The notes: generated by a model from the sequence alone, not told the origin. Shown: positions 26,867 through 36,724, counted from the stretch's first letter. The stretch: 64,000 nucleotides of DNA from Limisphaera sp049537155 (GCF_049537155.1 NZ_JBMVQZ010000005.1:124001-188000); one strand, 5' to 3'. Made by a program: numbers and translations.

Positions 26867-27533
26867 GAAACCCACGGGCCGTCGTTGGAAAACCTCCACC
26901 CTGCCGGCCGCCCATGGCGGGCAAGGCCGCAATCCTCCGAGTCCGTCCCCAGCCGAAAAGCTCCGAACCGGGAAAGCGCGCAGACCTGCGGGATCCAGCG
27001 GGACGTCCCGACATCCACACTCTGTATCGGCTCCAAGGCCGCCTGGCTTGAGCCTCTTTGATGAACGGCATGAGGACCACGGCCAAATCTGGATCAACCC
27101 GGGCCTTTGATGCAAACACCATTGCCGGCTCCCGCCCCCTTCTTCTGGGATTCGCATGACGGAGTCGCATCCGACCCGAGCCCCGGGCCGAACCAGACCC
27201 TTTCCGCTCCCAGACGATCGCCCGGCAGCCGATCTTCAATGCGGCTGGAAGCCTTTTTGCCGGCAGCGGGAGGAACCGCCGACGGCCGGTGACCACCAAA
27301 CGAAAGCCGGCCATCTCCGGAAAAAGCAGAACGCACCGTGGCCTTCGTCTGGCCAACGGCGACGGTGCTTGCCAACCCGGGTCGGGTTCCGTTATTGGAG
27401 TTCGGGACGAACACGCACTATGACCACCACACAACGCCCAGAACGCCGATCCGTCCGTCGCCGCAACCCCTCCGGCCATTCGAAGGCGGGCCGGCCTTTT
27501 CCGCGCACGCCTGCCCAGTCGCGCCCTTCGGTC
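26867..27533. other. Divergent intergenic region, no gene recognised
   Basis: Between the giant gene (-) and the barrel gene (+). Open frames extend into it from both sides but without signal peptides or domain matches. A short hairpin (AACCCG-GGT-CGGGTT near 27376) is the only structure seen. Confidence 0.4.
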
Positions 27534-28781
27534 ATGAACCGGTGGCGCGTGGCCATCGTCCTCGGGGCGGGCAGCCTCTCGTTGCCGGCGCAGGACGCGT
27601 TGCAGACCGCCATCCAGCTCGATCGCAGTTACGAGGATCGCAGCACCGGCCGGTTCCTCCCTCCGGAGGAGGGACTGCGCACCGGTCCGGTCACCTACGC
27701 TTTCACCGTCGGTTACGGCTTGGAATGGAACGACAACGTCTTTTACCGGAAGGACAACCGGGAATCGGACTGGATCCACACCCCCCAGGCCACGGCGCGC
27801 GCCACATGGCAGGCCACACGGGATTCGGTGGTGAGTGTGGGCGTGGGGATCGGGTATCGGAAGTACCTGGACCACAGCGAACTGGATCGGTTTTACGTCA
27901 GCCCGGACACCGCCCTGTTCTATGACGTTCCCATCCGTGACTGGGTCATCACCTTGTACGAACAGGCCAGCTATTCCACCGATGTCCTGAGCCAGGGTGC
28001 GCTGAGCGGCAGGGCCGAATTCCCCCGATTCGAAAACACCGTCGGTTTCCGCGCACTCTGGTTGCCCGACCGCTACGTCATCGGCTTCGGCTATGCCCAT
28101 TACAACTTCGTCTCCGACGGCGACCAGTTCAGCTACCTCGACCGCGCCTCCGAACAGGGATTCGTCCGGCTGGGTTACCGCTGGGCCGAACTCTCCCAGG
28201 CCGGAGTGGAGATCAGCGGGGCATGGACCCGGTTTTCCTCCGACCTCCGCGGAGACAATCGCAACCTCAGCATCGGACCATACGTCATTTGGCAGTTGAC
28301 CGAGGCGACCGACCTGAGCCTGCACGGCGGCTACACCTACTACGAGTTCGACGCCGACGCCTTCGACCCGCGCGATCGCGATCTGAGTTCCTGGTATCTC
28401 AGCCTCGACGCGCGCAACCGCCTCACCGATTACATCACCCAGTCCCTCACCCTGGCACGGCTGGTGCAGCAGGGGGTCAACCGGGGCACCAGTTACTTCA
28501 GCGACTTCATCGAGACGCTCTCGGCCCAATACCGCCTCCAGTGGGCCTTCCATGCCCAGGGTACCGCCGGCTGCGACCTTTTCTACGAACACAGCTCCGA
28601 ACCCCGCGGCGGCGTGGACGAGACCTACGACCGTTACGGTGTCGGACTCGCCCTGCGCTGGCAGTTCACACGCCATTTCTTTGCCAGTGCAGGATACCGG
28701 TTTGTCTGGAAAGACTCCGATACGGACCTTTTCGATTACCGCCTCCAGGTCGTCCGGCTGGAAGCGAACTATCGGTTTTGA
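27534..28781 (+). CDS. Outer-membrane beta-barrel protein, exopolysaccharide-associated type
   Basis: 415 residues. The ATG at 27534 starts a signal peptide (WRVAIVLGAGSLSLPAQ); an ATG at 27421 would add an unlikely Arg-rich leader. The mature chain alternates polar and aromatic residues in many short strands (GYGLEWNDNVFYRKDN, VGVGIGYRKYLDH, VRLGYRWAE) and ends in a C-terminal Phe (LEANYRF), the outer-membrane insertion signal. The family is common next to polysaccharide export genes, and the Wza-like gene follows after 45 bp. Function in secretion is inferred from that context. Confidence 0.75.
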   Translation: MNRWRVAIVLGAGSLSLPAQDALQTAIQLDRSYEDRSTGRFLPPEEGLRTGPVTYAFTVGYGLEWNDNVFYRKDNRESDWIHTPQATARATWQATRDSVVSVGVGIGYRKYLDHSELDRFYVSPDTALFYDVPIRDWVITLYEQASYSTDVLSQGALSGRAEFPRFENTVGFRALWLPDRYVIGFGYAHYNFVSDGDQFSYLDRASEQGFVRLGYRWAELSQAGVEISGAWTRFSSDLRGDNRNLSIGPYVIWQLTEATDLSLHGGYTYYEFDADAFDPRDRDLSSWYLSLDARNRLTDYITQSLTLARLVQQGVNRGTSYFSDFIETLSAQYRLQWAFHAQGTAGCDLFYEHSSEPRGGVDETYDRYGVGLALRWQFTRHFFASAGYRFVWKDSDTDLFDYRLQVVRLEANYRF

Positions 28782-28826
28782 CCTCTCCACTTGCGCAACC
28801 CACAACCACCCACTCAAGTCTCTCCC

Positions 28827-29501
28827 ATGAAAACGTTCAATCCCACCCAGCAATTCGAGCTTGTCCGGCACATGCGGGCGGCCACGGCAGGCGCCGCGCT
28901 CCTTTGGCTCCTCCTGACAGCCGGAGCCTGGCTGTTCACAGGGTGTGAAACCACGCCCCCCGCGCCGCCCCTGACCGGTCCGGCAGGAGTGGCCGAACCG
29001 TACACCAGCACCATCCTCGGCGAGGGCGACACCATCCGTGTGGCCTTCGAGGCGGACACCAATCTCAACACGATCGCCAAGATCCAGCTCGACGGTACGG
29101 TTACTCTCCCGCTGATCGGCGCGGTGCCCGCCGCGGGCATGACCCCCGAGCAGTTGCGAGCCGATCTGATGAAGCGATATGAAAAACTCCTCAGCATCAA
29201 CGAGCTCACCGTCAGCGTGCTGAGTTCCACCGCCAGTGTCTACGTCTCCGGCGCCGTCCTCAAGCCGGGCCGGATCCCCATGGACCGGCCCATGACCGCG
29301 CTGGAGGCCATCATGGAAGCCGGCGGGTTCGACCTTCGCCGCGCCAAACTCAAGGAAGTGGTGGTGATCCGGAAAGAGAACGGCCGGCAACGACACTACA
29401 CGCTCAACCTTCAGGAGGCGCTGCGCGGGAACGATCCGAATCCTTTCTACCTCAAACCGTTCGACATCATCCACGTCCCCGAAAAGCGCTTCAACTTCTG
29501 A
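28827..29501 (+). CDS. Polysaccharide biosynthesis/export lipoprotein (Wza/KpsD-like)
   Basis: 224 residues. The signal peptide ends in FTGCE, a lipoprotein cleavage site. The Poly_export domain reads LGEGDTIRVAFE, then a SLBB-like segment (VSGAVLKPGRIPM, LEAIMEAGGF), ending IIHVPEKRFNF. Only one SLBB domain is present, so it is short compared with E. coli Wza (about 380 residues); many Verrucomicrobiota and Bacteroidota versions are similar. It would form the periplasmic/outer-membrane part of an exopolysaccharide exporter with the barrel upstream. No Wzc-like kinase or glycosyltransferases follow here. Confidence 0.85.
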   Translation: MKTFNPTQQFELVRHMRAATAGAALLWLLLTAGAWLFTGCETTPPAPPLTGPAGVAEPYTSTILGEGDTIRVAFEADTNLNTIAKIQLDGTVTLPLIGAVPAAGMTPEQLRADLMKRYEKLLSINELTVSVLSSTASVYVSGAVLKPGRIPMDRPMTALEAIMEAGGFDLRRAKLKEVVVIRKENGRQRHYTLNLQEALRGNDPNPFYLKPFDIIHVPEKRFNF

Positions 29502-29721
29502 CACCCCCCCGCCGGACACCGCATCACATCGGGTCCCACAAACGGCGCCTTCCCGGGCGCAGCAGTGGCGTCGGAATGCCTGCATGCCCGGCCCGCAGGG
29601 CTCCCGCCTCCCGGCCGGAGCCTCACCAACCCCAGGTGTCTCCGGCAGTGCACGGGACGGCGCCCGCTCATGGGTCCTTACCAGGATCGCCAGAGCACAG
29701 CTCCGAAAGCGGAACAGCCCC

Positions 29722-29760
29722 CCAAAACAACAAGACGCCACGGCATCATACCGCGGCGTC
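29722..29760 (-). terminator. Rho-independent terminator of the histone-like gene
   Basis: On the minus strand GACGCC...GGCGTC, with an inner CGG/CCG pair, forms a hairpin (29734-29760) followed by a T-rich tail TTGTTGTTTTGG. It lies 30 bases beyond the stop of the 118-residue gene. Confidence 0.65.
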
Positions 29761-29791
29761 CTACCGGGAAAGAAACGCAGTGACGCAGCCC

Positions 29792-30148
29792 TTACTTCTC
29801 CTGGGCTTTCTGCTGTTTGGCCCGCGCCGCGCGCCACTCGGCCCAGCGCTTCCGCTGGGCCTCGATGATGCGCCGCTTGCCCTCAGGGCTGATGGTCCGG
29901 CGCTTCCGCCGTGCCACAGCCGCCGGAGCTGTCGGAGCCGTGGAAACCGCCTTCGCCACCGCACCCGCGGCACGTGGCGGACGACCGCGGCGCACCCCGG
30001 TGGCCGCTGCTCCAGCCGCGGGGGCTGCCGGAGCCGACGCACCACTCAGGATCGCGTTCAGCTCTTTCTCAAGTGCTTCGATTTGTTCTTTAATCGCAAC
30101 CGCACGACGCAGTTGCTCACTGGACAAACTGGCGAGTGCCGCATTCAT
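29792..30148 (-). CDS. Small basic histone-like/AT-hook-like protein
   Basis: 118 residues. An N-terminal helix likely to be a coiled coil (about 8-35, KEQIEALEKELNAIL), an Ala/Pro linker with a GRPPR AT-hook-like core (RRGRPPR), and a basic tail KRRTISPEGKRRIIEAQRKRW. The tail resembles motifs found in many small nucleoid or DNA-binding proteins of Verrucomicrobiota and Planctomycetota. A dimeric DNA-binding protein is the best guess. Good terminator downstream; probably monocistronic. The DNA-binding role is inferred from composition. Confidence 0.7.
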   Translation of the reverse strand: MNAALASLSSEQLRRAVAIKEQIEALEKELNAILSGASAPAAPAAGAAATGVRRGRPPRAAGAVAKAVSTAPTAPAAVARRKRRTISPEGKRRIIEAQRKRWAEWRAARAKQQKAQEK

Positions 30149-30442
30149 GAAGCCAGTGAAGACCTTTCTGTGTCATTTTGGCAAGCAGGAAATGATGCTT
30201 TTTCCTCAACCGCACGGAAGGTCCGGTCTCACCGAGAAACCCTTCCTATTGCCGGGATGCCTGGCGGCTCGAAGAAGACTCCCATCACACCGGAGTCAAA
30301 GGGCACAGGCTAACAAACCTGTCTCTGTGCAAAACTGCAACGAAGGTCCCGGTCCGCGCCTTCACTTCGTGCCCCGGACGCGGCAGCCGCGCGTGTCAAA
30401 CGATGCAACGGTCCGGCCCCCACCGCTTCGGTTTGCCGGCGC
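30149..30442. other. Intergenic upstream of histone-like gene
   Basis: Contains A/T-rich patches near 30170-30200 that may hold the promoter of the minus-strand histone-like gene, and a nested inverted repeat (GCACAG/CTGTGC at 30303/30325, with ACAGG/CCTGT inside). No gene was seen. Confidence 0.35.
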
Positions 30443-30498
30443 CGGACCGGCTCCCTCGCGGGGCCCCTTTTTCCTCCGTGGCACCCTTTCCCGCCGGT

Positions 30499-31443
30499 TC
30501 AACGATCCTCGGCCACGAAGGTGGCCACAATCGGCCGATGATCGGAAGCCAGACCCCAGTTGGGATATGCCAGGACGTATGTCTCCTCCGGCAACCACTC
30601 GGGCGTCATCCCGGGACTGAGCATGATGTAATCCACGCGGGAGTAGGAATCCTCCGGCTCATAGAAGTGCGTCCAGACAATGCGAGGTGCATCGCTCCGG
30701 GGACGCACGGGTCCCACGGTATCGCCGTTCGGCTCGGCCGGACGGGTGTCGGTGAGCCGGAACCGGCCCGAACCTTGAATGGCTCGCACCGGCCGGGAGT
30801 TCTTGACGTCATTGAAGTCTCCGGCAATCAGCAGGTTGATCCCCGGTTGCCGGGTCAGTCGCTCCTCGATCTTGGCACGCACGATGCGCGCTTCTTCGAG
30901 TCGCATGTCCGCCTGATCCGCCACACCCACGGGCCGCCGCGATTTCAAATGCACGACAAACATCGTGAAGCGGTAGGACTCGACCACCTGGAGATCCACT
31001 TCCAGGATCCCCCGGCTCACGTGCAGTCGCCTTCCGTTCAGCAGGTAGGACTCGTTGGTGTGGGAGCGTCGCGCCACGATGGGAAACCGGCTCAGGAGCG
31101 CCACCTGAATGTTGGTGTCCCAGCCGGAGGCGATCTCCCACCATGGATAATCCAGCCCCCGCACGGCCAGGCGGCGGCGCAACTCTTCCACGGCCTCCGC
31201 ACCGCCCATCTCCTGCAGGGCCAGCACGTCGGGCCGCAGCAATTCCACCGCCCGGCACACCTGTTGCCTCGACTCTTCCGTTTTTACCGGGCGCCCCGTT
31301 CCTTCCTGCAGGATGTAGTTGGCCACGTTGTAGGTGGCCACGCGAAACTTCAGTGGTTCGGCACCGAGGGTGGCCACGCCCAGCATCCACGCGCAGGCAA
31401 CCCAGGTCCACCAACCTCCACGCCGGCGCAACCGAATTCCCAT
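30499..31443 (-). CDS. Exported endonuclease/exonuclease/phosphatase-fold protein
   Basis: 314 residues. The ATG at 31443 is preferred over 31452 because AGGAGG lies 10 bases before it but only two before the other. A signal peptide (WWTWVACAWMLGVATLGA) is followed by the EEP fold: VATYNVANY, LQEMGG (metal Glu), VVHLKS, LIAGDFND (Asp/Asn) and ASDHRPIVA (catalytic Asp-His). All catalytic residues are present. Members include nucleases, phosphodiesterases and sphingomyelinases; the substrate is unknown. It sits just downstream of dapF on the same strand. Confidence 0.85.
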   Translation of the reverse strand: MGIRLRRRGGWWTWVACAWMLGVATLGAEPLKFRVATYNVANYILQEGTGRPVKTEESRQQVCRAVELLRPDVLALQEMGGAEAVEELRRRLAVRGLDYPWWEIASGWDTNIQVALLSRFPIVARRSHTNESYLLNGRRLHVSRGILEVDLQVVESYRFTMFVVHLKSRRPVGVADQADMRLEEARIVRAKIEERLTRQPGINLLIAGDFNDVKNSRPVRAIQGSGRFRLTDTRPAEPNGDTVGPVRPRSDAPRIVWTHFYEPEDSYSRVDYIMLSPGMTPEWLPEETYVLAYPNWGLASDHRPIVATFVAEDR

Positions 31444-31488
31444 TGGTTTCATGACCTCCTCACATGCAACCCACTCTGCAGGTTTCTC

Positions 31489-32301
31489 TCAAATCACCAA
31501 GCTGCCCTCGAAAACGAATTCCGCCGGGCCGGTCAGGTGCACCTCTTCGAACCGATCCCCCTGGCGGTGGAAAGAAACCCGCAGGCTGTCGCCGCCCTGC
31601 ACACGCACTTCCACCGGGGAGGAAAACTGATGCAACAACGCCGCGATCAACGCCGACGCGGTGACCCCCGTGCCACAGGCCAGGGTCTCACCCTCCACAC
31701 CCCGTTCATACGTGCGCACGCGGATCCGGCCCGGTTCGATAACCTGGACGAAATTCACATTGGTGCCCCGGGGGGCGAACGCGGAGTGCCACCGGATCTC
31801 GGGACCCAACCGTCCGACCGCCGCCCGATCGGCATCGGAAACAAACAACACCGCGTGCGGCACGCCGGTATTGATGGCGTGCAGTTCCACCGGACCGGTG
31901 CTGAGCGCCAGGGAGAGATGCAGCCGCAGATCCGTGGGCGGAGTGAGCCGAACGGTCACCTGCTCGCCCTCGTAACGTGCCTCCACCACACCCGCCAGGG
32001 TCTCGAAACGTAACACGGGCCGGTCCCAACCCGTCACCCGCTGCACGTACCGTGCAAAACAACGCGCACCGTTGCCGCACATCTCCCCGCTGCTGCCGTC
32101 GCTGTTGTAGAATTCCCAAGCCCAGTCGGCCCGCCCACCCTCGCTCTCCCGAAGGGCAATCACGCCATCGGCACCCACGCCGCGGTGCCGATCGCACAAC
32201 CGCCGGACAAGGGCCGGTTCCAGTTTCACCGACCCTTTGCGGTTGTCGAACAGGATGAAATCATTGCCCGCACCGTTCATTTTCCAGAATCGGAGCTCCA
32301 T
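31489..32301 (-). CDS. dapF: Diaminopimelate epimerase
   Basis: Converts LL- to meso-diaminopimelate for lysine and peptidoglycan. 270 residues from the ATG at 32301; a TTG three codons upstream is less likely. Both catalytic cysteines are there: C75 in MCGNGARC and the second in ACGTGVTAS (near 210). NGAGNDF, RHRGVGADG, FAPRGTNVNF and ERGVEGETL match the family. It is followed after about 45 bp by the EEP-fold exported protein; any operon link is unclear. Confidence 0.95.
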   Translation of the reverse strand: MELRFWKMNGAGNDFILFDNRKGSVKLEPALVRRLCDRHRGVGADGVIALRESEGGRADWAWEFYNSDGSSGEMCGNGARCFARYVQRVTGWDRPVLRFETLAGVVEARYEGEQVTVRLTPPTDLRLHLSLALSTGPVELHAINTGVPHAVLFVSDADRAAVGRLGPEIRWHSAFAPRGTNVNFVQVIEPGRIRVRTYERGVEGETLACGTGVTASALIAALLHQFSSPVEVRVQGGDSLRVSFHRQGDRFEEVHLTGPAEFVFEGSLVI

Positions 32302-32561
32302 GGGACCCAACTTAGCGGCCCGGACCTGAAAAGGAAACGGCGAAAGACCCTCCTTCGAACGACCCGCCCGCGCCTTGCAGCCAGAGGGCCGCCCGCAAAA
32401 ACCCGTTCACCCGTGACACACGCACGGTGCGCCGGAGACCCGGAGCCCGACCACCTCCGAGGCGCGCCCGGTCACGAGCCGCATCGGGAAAGTTTCACGG
32501 TTGCTTTTCCCGGACCGCACCGCATGCTGGACCGGGAATCTGGCAAACCCAGGCTGCAACC

Positions 32562-33377
32562 ATGAAACCAAACAGGACTTGCGTAGCGACGACGCTGGCG
32601 TCGGTGGCCGTCATGGGCGTGCTGCTCGGTTGCGCCACGGTACCCGAAACGGGCCGGACCCAACTGAGGCTCATCCCTCCCGCTGAAGAGGTCCAGCTCG
32701 GCCTCCGCAGCTTCGAAAAACTGAAACAGGAGCTGCCCATCAGCAAGGACGCCGCCGCCCGGGCGATGGTTGAAAAGGTGGGACGAGCCATTGCCGCGGT
32801 GGCCCCGCTGCCGGATGCCCAGTGGGAATTCGTTCTGTTCGAAAGTCCCGAGGCCAACGCCTTCTGTCTGCCCGGAGGCAAGGTCGGCGTGTACACCGGC
32901 ATCCTCCCCATCACGCAAAACGAGGCCGGCCTGGCAGCCGTCCTGGGCCACGAGGTCGCCCATGCGGTGGCCCGGCACGGCGCCGAGCGCCTCAGCCATG
33001 AATGGCTCCGCCAACTCGGCGGCAGAATCCTGGTGGCCAGTATTTCGGACTCCGACCCCCGCGCCCAGCAACTGGCCGTGCTGGCCTACGGCATCGGCAC
33101 GGAGGTCGGGGCCATCCTCCCCTACAGCCGCCTCCAGGAATCGGAAGCCGACCACATGGGCCTGCTTTACATGGCCCGGGCGGGCTACGATCCACGCGAG
33201 GCCGTGCGGTTCTGGCAGCGATTCGCCGCCTACAACCGGGAACAAGGTGGGATGCGCATCCCCGTCTGGCTGCGAACGCATCCGCTGGACGAGACCCGCA
33301 TCCGCCAGTTGGAAGAATGGATGCCGGAAGCGCTGGCCGAATACGAGAAAGCCCGCGCCACAAGTGCGGGCCGGTAG
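32562..33377 (+). CDS. M48-family metallopeptidase lipoprotein
   Basis: 271 residues. N-terminal signal peptide with lipobox LLGCA, so lipid-anchored, presumably in the outer membrane facing the periplasm. Zinc motif HEVAH (near 130) and a downstream Glu ligand in QESEADHMG. The order and length match BepA/LoiP-like M48 proteases that control outer-membrane protein quality. No TPR domain follows, unlike BepA. Divergent from dapF, convergent with the chemoreceptor gene. Substrate is inferred from family. Confidence 0.9.
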   Translation: MKPNRTCVATTLASVAVMGVLLGCATVPETGRTQLRLIPPAEEVQLGLRSFEKLKQELPISKDAAARAMVEKVGRAIAAVAPLPDAQWEFVLFESPEANAFCLPGGKVGVYTGILPITQNEAGLAAVLGHEVAHAVARHGAERLSHEWLRQLGGRILVASISDSDPRAQQLAVLAYGIGTEVGAILPYSRLQESEADHMGLLYMARAGYDPREAVRFWQRFAAYNREQGGMRIPVWLRTHPLDETRIRQLEEWMPEALAEYEKARATSAGR

Positions 33378-33440
33378 GTCTGTTGCCGACGGCAGGTCTG
33401 CCTTCAGCCGGAGCGAACAGCATCCCCCGCCTGACCAGGT

Positions 33441-33477
33441 CCGGGTCCAGTATCCCTCAACCGTGGGGCGGACCCGG
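33441..33477. terminator. Hairpin between convergent M48 and chemoreceptor genes
   Basis: CCGGGTCC (33441-33448) pairs perfectly with GGACCCGG (33470-33477). A second inner CCC/GGG pair lies in the loop. There is no T tract. Confidence 0.45.
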
Positions 33478-33492
33478 CCACCTCGCCGCTCC

Positions 33493-35670
33493 TCAGGCCC
33501 GGACGGGCGTCCCCGGCACATCCGGGGCACTCGAGCCTGCACGGCCGCCCAACCGGCCCGGATGGTTCCCGTTGCCGTGCGGGAAGGAGGCCCGTGACCC
33601 GCCATCATGAGCGGACCCGGCATGCTGCGTCTGCACCACTCCGTTCCCGGCGGACCCTGCGGGATGAGGTTCGGAAGCTTCGGTCGCCGTCTTCATCCCA
33701 ATCATGGCTTCAAGATCCGCCACGGCCCGGCGGAGCAGTTCGGCCTGGGCACTCAGTTCCTGCGCGGTGGCTGCGTTTTCTTCCGCCGCCGCCGCGTTGG
33801 ACTGGGTGATCTTGTCCATCTGCCCCACGGCACTGGAGATCTGGCCGATCCCACGGCTCTGTTCCTGCGAAGCAGCCGCGATTTCAGCCACCAACTCATC
33901 CACCTGCCGCGCGCAGGAAACGACTTCCTCAAGACTTTGCGCCACTTTTCGACTCACCGCCACGCCCCGGCGGCTCCGTTCCATGGAGGTCTCGATGCGC
34001 TCGGAGGTCTCGCGGGCCGCGGCAGCCGCCCGTTGGGCAAGGGCGCGGACTTCGTCGGCCACGACGGCGAACCCCATCCCTGCCTCACCGGCGCGCGCGG
34101 CCTCCACCGCCGCGTTGAGCGCCAGCAGGTTGGTCTGGAAGGCGATCTCGTCAATGGTCTTCAAGATCCGGGCGACCTGTTGACTCGATTCGTCTATTTC
34201 AGCCATCGCAACCTGCATCTGGCGCATCTCTTCCATGCAGCCCTCGGCCGTGGTGCGCGTCCGCCCCGCCAGTTCGCGGGCCTGCTGGGCATGAGCAGCG
34301 TTTCGCTGGGTCATCGCCGTCATTTCCTCCAGGGAAGCGGAGGTCTCCTCCAGCGACGCCGCCTGAGTGGTCGTTCCCTGTGCCAGGGCCTGACTCGTCT
34401 GGGCCAGGTGCCGCGCACTGCTGTTGAGCGTGCGCCCGGTCTCGGCCAGCTCGGCGGCCACCCGGCCCACCGGACGGGCCAAACCTCTGGCCAACCAGAG
34501 ACTGACCCCCATGCCCAGCCCGATGAGCACCACCGTCCCGGCCAGCACGCGGCCCAGCATCGTGCCCAAAGCACCCGTGGCCGCCTGCGAAGCCGCCTCC
34601 AGCTCGGCACGGGGCACCTGCAAACCTATCACCCACTCGTATGGGGCAAAATACGTCGCCGCCACGAAGATCGCCTCTCCGGCATCCGAAGAGTCGCCCG
34701 TTGCTTGGAACTCGGCAAACACCCTCTCACCCGCCGCGCCATCGGTGGCGCGCTCAATCAGCTCCCGGAAAGGATGGTGTCCCTCGGCATCCCGCACGTC
34801 CCAGACGCTTGCCCCGTCCCGGGTACCGTCTGGCGACAACACGTATTTCCCTTTCTGATCGCCCGAGGCGCCCAGGATGAAAACACGGCCCGATTTCCCG
34901 TAGCGAATCCGACGCAGGCTCTGCTGGATCTGCTCTTTGACGGTCTCGATCGTGGTCCCCACGAACAGCACGCCCACGATCCGGCGGTGCGATTCGTCCC
35001 AAAGAGGCCGGTACAGGGTGTCGTACCACTGGTTGACCACAAACGCGCGGCCGCGGTAGTCCTCACCCTTGAGGATGGCCGAAACGACCGCGTTGGGCGA
35101 CCCATCCGGATTCCGATGCGGGATGTAGGTCCCGATGGCACGGCGCCCGTCGGTGTGCAACACGCTGGTCGTGACCCGCAGCAGGTCCCCTTCCTCGTTC
35201 ATCCGCTGGAAGACGGTGGCTGCGTCGCGCGTGTAGTATTTCACGTCGTCCACCACAGGCGCGTGCTGATCGATACCCAGGGTCGGAGACAGCCACGTCG
35301 CCCCCACGTATGCCTTGGGCAGCACCACACTCCGGGTCTCCTTGGTGAATTGATTGACAGCCTGCCAGGCAACCGTCTCCCCGTCCAACCGGAACCCACC
35401 CGCCTTTTGAAGCGCGTCCTCGGCAACCTTGAGACTGTGCATCAGGCGGTCCTGCACCTGTCGCTGTGCGTTCTCGCACTGTTCCTGCACGCTCTGCAGA
35501 AACGCGGCGGCGGCGGCCTCGGCCTGCTGTCGCAGGAGCGGTTTCAACTCGCGCGCCAGCGAGGCACGCTGCACGACCACCAAAACCGCCAGCGCCAGTC
35601 CGGTTCCCGCCACCAGGGCGCTTCCCAATCCGGCAATCTTGGTCCGCATGTTCATGGCATTCGTCCGCAT
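33493..35670 (-). CDS. Methyl-accepting chemotaxis protein with Cache sensor
   Basis: 725 residues. TM1 about 8-32, a periplasmic dCache-like sensor (Cache_3-Cache_2 type) about 35-365 with SGRVFILGASGDQKGKYV and EWVIGLQVPR, TM2 about 370-392, HAMP about 393-445, and a long signalling helix with the invariant hairpin tip EIAFQTNLLALNAAVEAARAG (near 510). No C-terminal CheR-docking pentapeptide is seen. No che or flagellar genes lie in the window, so it would signal to a distant system, possibly one not for motility. ATGs at 35655 and 35649 are alternative starts. Confidence 0.92.
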   Translation of the reverse strand: MRTNAMNMRTKIAGLGSALVAGTGLALAVLVVVQRASLARELKPLLRQQAEAAAAAFLQSVQEQCENAQRQVQDRLMHSLKVAEDALQKAGGFRLDGETVAWQAVNQFTKETRSVVLPKAYVGATWLSPTLGIDQHAPVVDDVKYYTRDAATVFQRMNEEGDLLRVTTSVLHTDGRRAIGTYIPHRNPDGSPNAVVSAILKGEDYRGRAFVVNQWYDTLYRPLWDESHRRIVGVLFVGTTIETVKEQIQQSLRRIRYGKSGRVFILGASGDQKGKYVLSPDGTRDGASVWDVRDAEGHHPFRELIERATDGAAGERVFAEFQATGDSSDAGEAIFVAATYFAPYEWVIGLQVPRAELEAASQAATGALGTMLGRVLAGTVVLIGLGMGVSLWLARGLARPVGRVAAELAETGRTLNSSARHLAQTSQALAQGTTTQAASLEETSASLEEMTAMTQRNAAHAQQARELAGRTRTTAEGCMEEMRQMQVAMAEIDESSQQVARILKTIDEIAFQTNLLALNAAVEAARAGEAGMGFAVVADEVRALAQRAAAAARETSERIETSMERSRRGVAVSRKVAQSLEEVVSCARQVDELVAEIAAASQEQSRGIGQISSAVGQMDKITQSNAAAAEENAATAQELSAQAELLRRAVADLEAMIGMKTATEASEPHPAGSAGNGVVQTQHAGSAHDGGSRASFPHGNGNHPGRLGGRAGSSAPDVPGTPVRA

Positions 35671-36270
35671 GGGCTTTCAGGAACCACGCACCCACCACAT
35701 CCACCGCATGCCACAAATCCTTCAGCCACCGCGGTTGCGCCGGGCAGCGGAACCCGTTCCCCGGTCCGCCGCCGAACGGGGCCCAAGGCCCGGCCTTCGA
35801 CCCGGACCACGCACCGGCAAACCGCGCGGCTCATCCTTCCCCGATCGGCGACCACCCTCGCCGCGGCCGCCTGCCGCGCGGTGCGCATCTCAACCGAAGC
35901 CTGCCCGCCCCGGGAGAACCTCCCCCGAAGGAAAAGCCCCTTCCCCGTCCTGGCAGGACACAGCCCCATTTCAATCCCCACGCGGAGCAGTGCCGGCCCA
36001 ACGCCGTCACAGATCGTGCGGATCCAACCTCAAGGGGCACGGTCGGGACCTGACCTGCATTCGCACCGGGCATCGGCAGAAACGACCGGGGACTTGAGAA
36101 AAAAATGCGCGCGGTCTGGAAGGCCGCCCCGTCGGGGCTGCCCGTCCGGGATCGAATGGGGACCGGTCTCGGTAGAGAAAGTCGGCCGGGAACTCAGCCC
36201 GGGGCTCGCCCATGCAGGAAGATCGGACGCCCCGGGCCGGCGGCCGGCGTGTGCAAGCACCAGGCCGCTC
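35671..36270. other. Intergenic, no gene recognised
   Basis: Some 600 bp between the ends of neighbouring minus-strand genes. Open frames are only reflections of base bias. Nothing recognisable was seen except an A-run at 36099-36105. Confidence 0.4.
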
Positions 36271-36675
36271 TCAACATTTGTCTTCCGCCGCGGCACTCGA
36301 TCCGCTGCCGTCGGCCGGGCTGCCCGGTTGAGCCGCAGACGGAGGCGTCAGGATCAACAGCATGGAGAATCGCTCGACCGCTCTCACCGCATGTGGGACG
36401 CCGGGCGGCATGTAGACGACCTGGCCGGCCCCCAGCCGGTGTGTACGGCCTGCCAAATCGAACTCGCAACTCCCGTCCAGCACCTGCACCCAGGCGTGCC
36501 GGGTGGTCGTGTGTTCGGTCAGTTCCTGACCGGCATCGAAGGCGAACAACACCACCCGCAGTTGGGGCAGAGCAAGAAGCGTCCGGCTGACAATGCCGTT
36601 AGGAGCGTACCGGGTTTCTTCGGCCAGGTCCAGGGTCCCGGCCTGCCGAGGCGCAAGAACGGGCTGCTCTTTCAT
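36271..36675 (-). CDS. Small single-domain cupin protein
   Basis: 134 residues from the ATG at 36675. Cupin motifs: EHTTTRHAWVQVLDGSCEF (motif 1, His ligands in altered spacing) and GQVVYMPPGVPHAV (motif 2). The Ser/Gly-rich tail is disordered. It is likely a metal-binding stress or regulatory cupin; the ligand is unknown. Divergent from the small Cys-tailed membrane protein with an FNR-like palindrome between them. Confidence 0.75.
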   Translation of the reverse strand: MKEQPVLAPRQAGTLDLAEETRYAPNGIVSRTLLALPQLRVVLFAFDAGQELTEHTTTRHAWVQVLDGSCEFDLAGRTHRLGAGQVVYMPPGVPHAVRAVERFSMLLILTPPSAAQPGSPADGSGSSAAAEDKC

Positions 36676-36710
36676 ACAAGAGGAACGTAGCATTCTTCCC
36701 CGTCGGCGCT

Positions 36711-36724
36711 TTGACCGGGGTCAA
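36711..36724. promoter_or_regulatory. FNR/CRP-type palindrome TTGAC-N4-GTCAA
   Basis: Perfect dyad in the divergent intergenic region. Downstream on the plus strand is a possible promoter, TTGCGC (36731) 16 bp TATGCT (36753), placing the dyad about 47 bases before the predicted start. FNR-family sites are TTGAT-N4-ATCAA, so this is a close relative. Confidence 0.4.

Noticed and set aside
36105..36590. Plus-strand frame after the A-run
   Set aside because: Antisense to the cupin gene in most of its length; Arg/Pro-rich without motif.
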